Shown here: one piece after another, positions 1 through 4,789 of the stretch | How the letters are laid out: the number at the start of each line of letters is the position of its first letter | Position numbering within the stretch: position 1 is the first letter of the stretch | From: Acidimicrobiia bacterium | GTDB taxonomy: Bacteria > Actinomycetota > Acidimicrobiia > Spongiisociales > UBA5794 | Assembly: GCA_030599515.1 (NCBI GenBank) | Contig: JAUVNV010000117.1 | Span: 1 to 7,767, forward strand | Length of the DNA stretch: 7,767 nt | Reading direction: 5' to 3' | The notes under the pieces: generated by a model | The model's input: only the letters and a program-made list of their open reading frames with translations | Told to the model about the DNA's origin: nothing | Database searches by the model: none | Position numbers and translations under genes: made by a program

Positions 1-297
1 CAGACGAACCGCAACCTCATTCTGTCGGACGGAGCGTCGGCACAGTCGGTTCCGAACCTCGAAATTCTCGCCAACGACGGGAAGTGCGGCCACGGGTCGA
101 CGGTTGGCCCGCTCGACGGTGAACAGAAGTACTACCTGATGAGTCGCGGGCTCGATCCGGAGCGTGCAGAGCGGCTCCAGGTGCGGGGGTTCTTCGAGGA
201 GGCTCTCGGGAAGCTGCCGCATCCTGAGCTCGCCACGCCGGTTCGTGAGTGGATCAACCGCAAGTACGAGACGGCGCAGGCGGAAGGCAGGGTGTGA
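1..297 (+). CDS. sufD: SufD, Fe-S cluster assembly scaffold subunit (C-terminal part, 5' truncated by window)
   Basis: The window opens inside this gene, and 98 codons remain before the TGA at 295-297. SufD pairs with SufB and the ATPase SufC to form the cytosolic SufBCD scaffold that builds and releases Fe-S clusters. The fragment has the SufB/SufD-family C-terminal core: QTNRNLILSDGA at the start, then LEILANDGKCGHGSTVG (fragment residues 20-36), then KYYLMSRGLD. The KCxHG segment (C29, H31 of the fragment) matches the Cys/His pair of E. coli SufD, whose histidine lies at the SufB-SufD interface in cluster assembly; this separates it from SufB, which has a KVEHEAT-type segment there. The last residues (VREWINRKYETAQAEGRV) are a typical helical tail. 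The stop overlaps the next ATG (TGATG), which implies one transcript and coupled translation with the Rieske gene and sufC. The upstream sufB expected in such operons is outside the window. Confidence 0.9.
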   Translation, partial: QTNRNLILSDGASAQSVPNLEILANDGKCGHGSTVGPLDGEQKYYLMSRGLDPERAERLQVRGFFEEALGKLPHPELATPVREWINRKYETAQAEGRV

Positions 298-611
298 TGG
301 ACATCAAGATCGCACCTCTCGCCAAATTACCGGACGGCAGCGGAATCCGTGTCGAGGTCGAAGGCGAGCAGATCGCCCTCTTCCGCATGGGTGACGTGGT
401 CCATGCCATCGGTGATCGCTGCAGCCACGCAGAGGCCTCGCTCGCAGAGGGCGACGTCTTCGACGGTGAGGTTGAGTGCCCGCGACACGGGTCGCCGTTC
501 GACCTCACGACCGGTGAGCCCGGCGCGCTTCCTGCGACCACTGCGGTCCCCGTGTATCCGACGGCCGTACGAGACGGTGTCGTCTATCTGACCATCGAAG
601 GGGAGTCCTGA
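297..611 (+). CDS. Rieske-type [2Fe-2S] ferredoxin of the suf operon
   Basis: This is a 104-residue soluble protein made essentially of one Rieske domain. The two cluster-binding motifs are complete: C42-x-H44 (DRCSHAEASLAEG) and C61-x2-H64 (VECPRHGSPFD), so a [2Fe-2S] cluster with two Cys and two His ligands is expected. It has no membrane anchor or signal peptide and resembles the NirD/biphenyl-dioxygenase-ferredoxin type rather than the bc1-complex type. The start at 297 is chosen because its ATG overlaps the sufD stop and a GGAAGG lies 9 nt upstream; an in-frame ATG at 249 would run deep into sufD. Its stop (609-611) overlaps the sufC start. From position in the operon it probably donates electrons to, or takes a cluster from, the SUF machinery. 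That role is inferred; the partner reductase is not in the window. Confidence 0.88.
   Translation: MDIKIAPLAKLPDGSGIRVEVEGEQIALFRMGDVVHAIGDRCSHAEASLAEGDVFDGEVECPRHGSPFDLTTGEPGALPATTAVPVYPTAVRDGVVYLTIEGES
598..605 (+). promoter_or_regulatory. Shine-Dalgarno sequence of sufC
   Basis: AAGGGGAG lies inside the end of the Rieske gene, 5 nt before the sufC ATG at 611. It supports that start and, with the TGATG overlap, translational coupling. Confidence 0.7.
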
Positions 612-1327
612 TGTCGAACGCTCTGGAGATCACCGACCTCAAGGCCCGCCTCGGCGACCTGGAGATCCTCAAGGGGATCGACCTCACCGTGCCGTTCGGT
701 GAAGTGCATGCTCTGATGGGACCGAACGGGTCGGGGAAGTCCACACTCACGCACGTCCTCATGGGAAGCAGCGACTACGACGCTTCCGGATCTGCCCTCG
801 TTGGAGGTGTCGAGGTGATGGGTCTCCCGGTGCATGAGCGGGCGCGAATCGGTCTCTTCGAGGCGTTCCAGTATCCGACGGAGGTACCGGGCGTGTCTCT
901 CGATGACCTCGTCGTGGAGATGACCGGGGTTGCCGTCGATCCGTCTGCAGCCCGGATAAGAGCCGACGACGCATCGCGACTCCTCGGCATGGATCGTTTC
1001 ATGGATCGGGCGATCAACACCGGCCTGTCCGGTGGTGAGAAGAAGCGTTCCGAGATGTTCCAACTCGCCGTTGCGTCACCGAAGGTCGCCATCCTGGACG
1101 AGATCGATTCCGGTCTCGACATCGATGCTGTTCGTGAGGTTGCCGCCATGGTGGAGAGGCTCCGCAGCCCGTCGCTCGGCGTGTTGGTGATCACGCACTA
1201 CAGCCGGATCCTGCGGTACATGAACCCCGATCGGGTCCACGTCATGGTCGCCGGGCGCGTCGTCGAGTCAGGTGGCCCCGAGGTCGCCGAGCGCCTCGAG
1301 TCCGAGGGGTACGCAGCCGTCAGGTGA
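611..1327 (+). CDS. sufC: SufC, ATPase of the SufBCD Fe-S assembly complex
   Basis: SufC is the ABC-type ATPase that drives conformational change in the SufB-SufD scaffold; it is cytosolic and not a transporter. All ATPase motifs are present: Walker A GPNGSGKST (37-45), Q-loop at Q87 in the SufC-typical FQYP (86-89), signature LSGGEKKR (139-146), Walker B VAILDE (159-164) followed by IDSGLDID, and the H-loop histidine H196 in ITHYSR. The GGEKKR signature and DEIDSGLDID D-loop are characteristic of SufC rather than other ABC proteins. The length of 238 residues is close to the usual 245-260. The stop of the preceding gene overlaps its ATG. No sufS, sufU or sufT follows: the next gene is on the opposite strand, so this copy of the operon ends here unless the desulfurase genes lie upstream or elsewhere. 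Confidence 0.97.
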   Translation: MSNALEITDLKARLGDLEILKGIDLTVPFGEVHALMGPNGSGKSTLTHVLMGSSDYDASGSALVGGVEVMGLPVHERARIGLFEAFQYPTEVPGVSLDDLVVEMTGVAVDPSAARIRADDASRLLGMDRFMDRAINTGLSGGEKKRSEMFQLAVASPKVAILDEIDSGLDIDAVREVAAMVERLRSPSLGVLVITHYSRILRYMNPDRVHVMVAGRVVESGGPEVAERLESEGYAAVR

Positions 1328-1359
1328 GTCCGATGTGCTGTACCGGGGCGTGATCACGT

Positions 1360-1980
1360 TCAGACCGGTCGGTCCATCTCGAAGTAGCCGTCGGCGATGC
1401 GGGTGTAGGCGCTGCCCGCCATTCTCCCGACTGCCTTGAGACCGACGGTGTCGACTCTCATCCCGTCGAGCAGATCGCTGCGAACGTGGATACGAACCAC
1501 TTCGCCGAACACGACAGCGTTCGTCGGCGGATCGGCGAGTTCCACGATGCGGGTGACACGACACTCGAGGCCGGCCGGCGCCTCGGCCACCAGGGGAGCG
1601 GCGACCACGTCACCGGCTCGCGCGGTGAGGTTCGCAACGGCGAACTCGTCGGTGTCCGGAGGAAATTCGCCCGACGTGAGATTCATCGCCTCCGCCAGGG
1701 ATTCATCGACGACGCTGACGGTGAACTCGCGGCTCGCGACGACGTTGGCGAGCGTGTCCTTCGGCGTTCCTGCTCGATGGCCGGGGGAGAAGAGAACGGT
1801 CGGTGGCGTACCGGCGACGACGGTGAAGAACGAGAACGGTGCGAGGTTCTGACCACCGTCCGGTCCAAGGGTTCCGATCCAACCAATTGGCCTTGGCACG
1901 ACCAGGCCGGTGAGGAGCTTGTATCGGTCGACTCCTTCGAGCTCACTCGGAACGAAGGTGGTGGTGTCGCTGGGTGACAT
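1360..1980 (-). CDS. Flavin reductase-like FMN-binding protein (split-barrel family)
   Basis: This 206-residue protein belongs to the flavin reductase-like / DIM6-NTAB family (FMN-binding split barrel). The family motifs are near the N-terminus: YKLLTGLVVPRPIGWIGTLG (20-39), where the PRPIGW stretch is typical, then GGQNLAPFSFF (42-52), and later KDTLANV with FTVSVVDE. Members bind FMN and either reduce free flavin for a partner monooxygenase or carry out other flavin chemistry; the substrate here cannot be read from sequence. The start at 1980 (MSPSDTT) is preferred over an in-frame ATG at 2040, because the intervening 20 residues are an Arg-rich, non-family extension and because a TACCGT hexamer lies 6 nt before it, fitting a leaderless transcript. 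The gene converges on sufC with a 32-bp gap that shows no hairpin. It is divergent from the membrane-protein/sirtuin pair. Confidence 0.82.
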   Translation of the reverse strand: MSPSDTTTFVPSELEGVDRYKLLTGLVVPRPIGWIGTLGPDGGQNLAPFSFFTVVAGTPPTVLFSPGHRAGTPKDTLANVVASREFTVSVVDESLAEAMNLTSGEFPPDTDEFAVANLTARAGDVVAAPLVAEAPAGLECRVTRIVELADPPTNAVVFGEVVRIHVRSDLLDGMRVDTVGLKAVGRMAGSAYTRIADGYFEMDRPV

Positions 1981-1986
1981 GCGGGC

Positions 1987-1992
1987 ACGGTA
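1987..1992 (-). promoter_or_regulatory. Putative -10 element for a leaderless flavin reductase transcript
   Basis: On the minus strand TACCGT is followed by 6 nt (GCCCGC) and then the ATG at 1980. There is no good Shine-Dalgarno at a usable distance (the nearest GGAG is about 16 nt away), so transcription starting at or next to the A of ATG is the simplest reading. No convincing -35 element is seen. Confidence 0.45.
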
Positions 1993-2026
1993 GCGGCTCC
2001 GCCGACGGTGAACCCGACGTGTTCCG

Positions 2027-2032
2027 TAGAAT
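2027..2032 (+). promoter_or_regulatory. Putative -10 element for a leaderless membrane-protein/sirtuin transcript
   Basis: TAGAAT (one mismatch from TATAAT) ends 7 nt before the ATG at 2040, and no Shine-Dalgarno is present. The spacing fits a transcript starting at the A of the ATG. The alternative ATG at 2031 overlaps this hexamer, which argues for the 2040 start. No clear -35 is seen. Confidence 0.5.
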
Positions 2033-2039
2033 GTTGGCA

Positions 2040-2459
2040 ATGAACTGGTTCTCCGACGCCGACGATGCGCGACGCTACGTCACCGAGATGTCGCGTATCT
2101 GGGTGGCCTGGGTCGTCGGCCTCGTGGCTCTCTTCGCCGTCACCAACTGGTGGGTCCTGCTGGCAGGGGTGGCCGTCCTCTCCCTCCTCGTGTGGCTCAT
2201 CCAGCCGATTCAGCGACGGGCCAGCGGAATCGACGATCCGGGTGAGGTCGTGGCGGGAAGTGGAGGTCGGTTCGGCGGATCTCGAACTCGAGAGGAGATG
2301 GCGCTTCGTGCGCTCATCTACAGCGAGGCTCCGCTGAAGGAGGCCATCGAGGAGTTCGGTGTTTGGAAGGGCTGGGTGTGGGTTCGGCGAGCCGTCATCG
2401 CTGCGACTGCAGTGGCATTCGTCGTCGTGATCCTCGACGTGTTCCGGGGGCCACAATGA
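2040..2459 (+). CDS. Small membrane protein of unknown function, coupled to the sirtuin gene
   Basis: I do not recognise a family for this 139-residue protein. An N-terminal amphipathic stretch (MNWFSDADDARRYVTEMS) precedes a tight hairpin of two hydrophobic helices (about residues 20-35 and 37-54, rich in Trp, Val, Leu). A polar central region follows (about 55-114) with Gly/Arg/Glu-rich sequence and a predicted helix around ALRALIYSEAPLKEAIEEFGVW. A third hydrophobic helix (about 118-135) ends nearly at the C-terminus. No catalytic or metal-binding motif is visible. Charge distribution suggests the central region is cytoplasmic, but this is uncertain. The start at 2040 is preferred over 2031 and 1974 because of the TAGAAT hexamer just upstream. 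The stop TGA (2457-2459) overlaps the next ATG (2456-2458) as ATGA, so it is probably co-translated with the sirtuin and may act with it, though no direct evidence shows that. Confidence 0.72.
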   Translation: MNWFSDADDARRYVTEMSRIWVAWVVGLVALFAVTNWWVLLAGVAVLSLLVWLIQPIQRRASGIDDPGEVVAGSGGRFGGSRTREEMALRALIYSEAPLKEAIEEFGVWKGWVWVRRAVIAATAVAFVVVILDVFRGPQ

Positions 2460-3235
2460 CCGCGATCGTCGATCAAGCAGAAGGCATCGCCCGCCTGGCG
2501 TCGATGCTCGCGACCGCAGAGCGTCTCCTGGTGTTCACCGGCGCCGGCATCTCGACGGCGAGCGGCATTCCCGACTATCGGGGTCCCGAGGGTGTGTGGA
2601 ACACGAGACGACCCATCTTCTACGACGCGTTCATGTCACAGCACGATGCCAGAGTCGAGTACTGGAGACAGAAGGCTGAGGATCGTGAGGCCTTCGGCTC
2701 TGCACGACCGAACGCCGTGCACAAGTCGATTGCCGAGTTGCAGCGAGCCGGTCGGATCGAACTCGTCGTGACGCAGAACGTCGACGGTCTGCACCGGGTG
2801 GCAGGGACTGCATCAGGCCTCCTCGTCGAGATCCACGGCACGAACGCCTTGATCGAGTGTCAGAGTTGCGGTGCCCGGTCCGAACCGGACGAGCATTTCG
2901 CACTGTTCGAAGAGACCGGCGAACCTCCCCTCTGTGACTGCGGTGGCTATCTGAAGCCGGCGACGATCTCGTTCGGTCAGCAGTTGCGAGCCGTCGACCT
3001 TGCTCGAGCGTTCGATGCGGCGGATCATGCCGACATGGCGATCGCCCTTGGATCGACGCTCGCGGTGACCCCGGCTGCCGACATTCCGCTCGAGGCTGCC
3101 CGTCACGGGGCGCCGTACGCGGTCGTTAACCGTGGCGCCACCGAGCACGATCGGTCACCGTTCGTCACCCTCCGCGTCGAGGGCGATGTCGGCACGATCT
3201 TCCCGGCCGCGGTTGTGCGAGCGCTAGAGCACTAA
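2456..3235 (+). CDS. Sir2-family NAD-dependent protein deacylase (sirtuin)
   Basis: Sirtuins remove acyl groups from lysines using NAD+, giving nicotinamide and O-acyl-ADP-ribose. The Rossmann NAD site is clear: TGAGISTASGIPDYRG (28-43; the usual DFRG reads DYRG here). The catalytic segment TQNVDGLH (106-113) is followed by the general-base histidine H127 in EIHGT. A zinc site of the form C135-x2-C138 ... C160-x-C162 is present, then LKPATISFGQ, and LGSTLAVTPA and VVNRG for NAD binding near the C-terminus. The length of 259 residues is normal for a bacterial sirtuin. The start at 2456 is chosen because it overlaps the upstream stop (ATGA); an in-frame ATG at 2363 would add 31 low-complexity residues lying over the upstream gene. 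At the place where CobB/SIRT5-type desuccinylases have Tyr-x-x-Arg this protein reads Y69-W-R-Q, so ordinary deacetylase activity is more likely; that alignment is by eye. It is cytosolic. Confidence 0.93.
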   Translation: MTAIVDQAEGIARLASMLATAERLLVFTGAGISTASGIPDYRGPEGVWNTRRPIFYDAFMSQHDARVEYWRQKAEDREAFGSARPNAVHKSIAELQRAGRIELVVTQNVDGLHRVAGTASGLLVEIHGTNALIECQSCGARSEPDEHFALFEETGEPPLCDCGGYLKPATISFGQQLRAVDLARAFDAADHADMAIALGSTLAVTPAADIPLEAARHGAPYAVVNRGATEHDRSPFVTLRVEGDVGTIFPAAVVRALEH

Positions 3236-3277
3236 ATCCTTCCGATCTCCTCTGGTCGGGACCCACCCCCGCGAAGG

Positions 3278-3283
3278 TATCCT
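3278..3283 (+). promoter_or_regulatory. Putative -10 element of fumC
   Basis: TATCCT lies about 30 nt before the fumC ATG, which would place the transcript start near 3290 and leave a leader just long enough for the Shine-Dalgarno. No clear -35 is seen. The 77-bp gap after the sirtuin stop shows no hairpin terminator. Confidence 0.4.
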
Positions 3284-3300
3284 GGAGCGGTACCCGCTAC

Positions 3301-3307
3301 AAAGGAG
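3301..3307 (+). promoter_or_regulatory. Shine-Dalgarno sequence of fumC
   Basis: AAAGGAG lies 5 nt before the ATG at 3313 and fixes that start. It is one of the strongest ribosome-binding sites in the window and contrasts with the genes that lack one. Confidence 0.75.
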
Positions 3308-3312
3308 CTCGC

Positions 3313-4692
3313 ATGCGGATCGAACGTGACTCGATGGGTGAGGTCTCTGTCCCCGATGACGCCTACTACGGGGCATCGACCCAGCGGGCCGTCGACAATT
3401 TCCCGATCTCCAACCTGCGTTTCGGACGCCGGTTCATCTGGGCCCTCGGCCTCATCAAGGGTTCCGCAGCCGAGATGAACAGGTCGATGGGGAGCGTCGA
3501 CGCCGAGAAGGCCGATGCCATCATCGAGGCAGCCGAAGAGATGATGTCCGGTCGATTCGATGACGAATTCGTCGTCGACATCTTCCAGACCGGATCCGGC
3601 ACGTCGACCAACATGAACGCCAACGAAGTGTTGGCGAATCGCGCGACCGAGATCCTCGCTGGCGAGTTCGGCTCGAAACTCGTGCACCCGAACGATCACG
3701 TGAACGCGGGTACTTCTTCGAACGATGTCATTCCAACGGCGATGCACGTGGCGGCGGTCGCAGCGATGGAAGAGGACCTCCTCCCGGCACTGCGCAACCT
3801 CAAGACGAGTCTCGATGCCAAGGCGATCGAGTTCGACGATGTTCTCAAATCCGGCCGCACGCACCTCCAGGACGCCACGCCGGTCCGGCTCGGCCAGGAG
3901 TTCGCCGGCTACGCGGCACAGATCGACAAGGCCGTCGGTCGAATCGAAACGGTGCTCCCCGAACTGCGTGAGTTGGCACTCGGTGGAACTGCAGTAGGCA
4001 CCGGGATCAACGCCCCTGCGGGTTTCGCCGCGGGGACGATCGAGATCATGAGTCGCCGGTCGGGCTACGCATTCGTTGAGGCAGGGAATCACTTCGAGGC
4101 CCAGGCGGCGAAGGATGCTTACGTGAACGCGTCCGGCGTATTGAAGACCGTGGCGACGTCCATGTTCAAGATCGTCAACGATCTTCGCTGGTTGTCCTCG
4201 GGCCCACGCAACGGAATCGGCGAGATCGCTCTCCCGTCACTCCAGCCGGGTTCGTCGATCATGCCGGGGAAGATCAACCCCGTGATCCCCGAGGCCGTGA
4301 TGATGATCGCGTCTCGTGTCTTCGGGAACGACGTCACGATCACCTGGGGCGGTGCGAACGGCAACTTCGAGCTGAACGTCATGATGCCGGTGATGAGCCA
4401 TGCCATGCTCGAGTCGATCGAGCTGCTCGCAGCCGGCGCCCGTGTCCTGAAAGACATGACAGTCGACGGCATCACGGCGAACGTCGAGCGGGCGGCGTAC
4501 CTGCTCGACCAGAACGCCATCGTCGCGACGTCCCTCGTGCCCCACATCGGCTACGACAAGGTCGCGGTGGTCATCAAGAAGGCATTCGCCGAGGGTCGCG
4601 GTGTTCGGGAGGTCGCTCTCGAGATGGAAGTCCTCCCGGAGGACGAACTCGACGCGGCCCTCGACGTTCGCTCGATGACCGAAGGCGGGTAG
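3313..4692 (+). CDS. fumC: Class II fumarate hydratase (fumarase C)
   Basis: The 459-residue enzyme interconverts fumarate and L-malate in the TCA cycle and is a cytosolic, iron-independent homotetramer. Motifs in order: N-terminal RIERDSMGEVSVP; TGSGTSTNMNANE (93-105); HPNDHVN (125-131) followed by TSSNDVIPTAMH; SGRTHLQDATP (180-190) with H184; ELALGGTAVGTGIN; and the mobile SS loop GSSIMPGKIN (313-322) holding the catalytic serine. The residues after the loop (PVIPE) and GGANGNFELNV resemble mycobacterial fumarase rather than E. coli FumC, which has PTQCE. Aspartase was considered because it shares PVIPE-like residues and the C-terminal DGITANVE resembles aspartase. The G in MPGK, the GGANGNFELNV segment and the overall resemblance to mycobacterial FumC favour fumarase. 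Length is typical (about 460-475). It stands as its own unit with a -10 and Shine-Dalgarno, between the sirtuin and phosphoribosyltransferase genes. Confidence 0.93.
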   Translation: MRIERDSMGEVSVPDDAYYGASTQRAVDNFPISNLRFGRRFIWALGLIKGSAAEMNRSMGSVDAEKADAIIEAAEEMMSGRFDDEFVVDIFQTGSGTSTNMNANEVLANRATEILAGEFGSKLVHPNDHVNAGTSSNDVIPTAMHVAAVAAMEEDLLPALRNLKTSLDAKAIEFDDVLKSGRTHLQDATPVRLGQEFAGYAAQIDKAVGRIETVLPELRELALGGTAVGTGINAPAGFAAGTIEIMSRRSGYAFVEAGNHFEAQAAKDAYVNASGVLKTVATSMFKIVNDLRWLSSGPRNGIGEIALPSLQPGSSIMPGKINPVIPEAVMMIASRVFGNDVTITWGGANGNFELNVMMPVMSHAMLESIELLAAGARVLKDMTVDGITANVERAAYLLDQNAIVATSLVPHIGYDKVAVVIKKAFAEGRGVREVALEMEVLPEDELDAALDVRSMTEGG

Positions 4693-4704
4693 CCGAGTAG
4701 CCGA
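4689..4704 (+). repeat. Perfect 8-bp tandem duplication across the fumC stop codon
   Basis: GTAGCCGA occurs twice back to back; the first copy contains the fumC TAG stop (4690-4692). It is short and may be only a slippage event. Confidence 0.5.
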
Positions 4705-4714
4705 GAGTTGGCAC

Positions 4715-4780
4715 GAGATGCGAGACACAGACACCCATTCCATTCTCGAGTCTCGCGTCTCATGTCTGATGTCTCGTATC
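4715..4780. repeat. GAGAC/GTCTC inverted-repeat region between fumC and the nicotinate phosphoribosyltransferase gene
   Basis: GAGATGCGAGAC (4715-4726) pairs with GTCTCGCGTCTC (4750-4761) over all 12 positions, with a single G-U wobble and a 23-nt loop. The same left arm, extended to 4733, can instead pair with TGTCTGATGTCTCGTATC-like sequence at 4764-4780, with one bulged base and one wobble. The two right arms are degenerate direct repeats of each other. The second right arm overlaps the TATCGT -10 candidate (4777-4782) of the next gene. There is no U-run, so it does not look like a classical intrinsic terminator. It could end or slow fumC transcripts, serve as a protein-binding region, or be a dispersed low-complexity repeat. 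Confidence 0.7.
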
Positions 4781-4782
4781 GT
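4777..4782 (+). promoter_or_regulatory. Putative -10 element for a leaderless nicotinate phosphoribosyltransferase transcript
   Basis: TATCGT is followed by 7 nt (GTGACGT) and then the ATG at 4790. No Shine-Dalgarno precedes the ATG. The element overlaps the right arm of the upstream inverted repeat, which could make promoter access sensitive to whatever binds there. Confidence 0.48.
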
Positions 4783-4789
4783 GTGACGT

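Noticed and set aside
1328..1359. Bidirectional terminator between sufC and the flavin reductase gene
   Set aside because: Only 32 bp, with no stable inverted repeat or T-run.
1974..2039. Upstream start of the membrane protein at 1974 or 2031
   Set aside because: The added residues would cross the divergent promoter region, and the 2031 ATG lies within the TAGAAT hexamer; neither has a Shine-Dalgarno.
2363..2455. Upstream start of the sirtuin at 2363
   Set aside because: The added 31 residues are Arg/Cys-rich, not sirtuin-like, and lie over the coding end of the membrane protein; the ATGA overlap at 2456 is the standard arrangement.
3232..4092. A 286-codon open frame on the minus strand opposite fumC
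   Set aside because: It is antisense to a gene with complete fumarase motifs; such shadow frames are common opposite GC-rich codons. The translation is His/Arg/Asp-rich with no recognisable domain.
3313..4692. Aspartate ammonia-lyase instead of fumarase
   Set aside because: PVIPE after the SS loop and DGITANVE are aspartase-like, but MPGK rather than MPAK, GGANGNFELNV and the RIERDSMGEVSVP start match actinobacterial fumarase better. A phylogeny would settle it.
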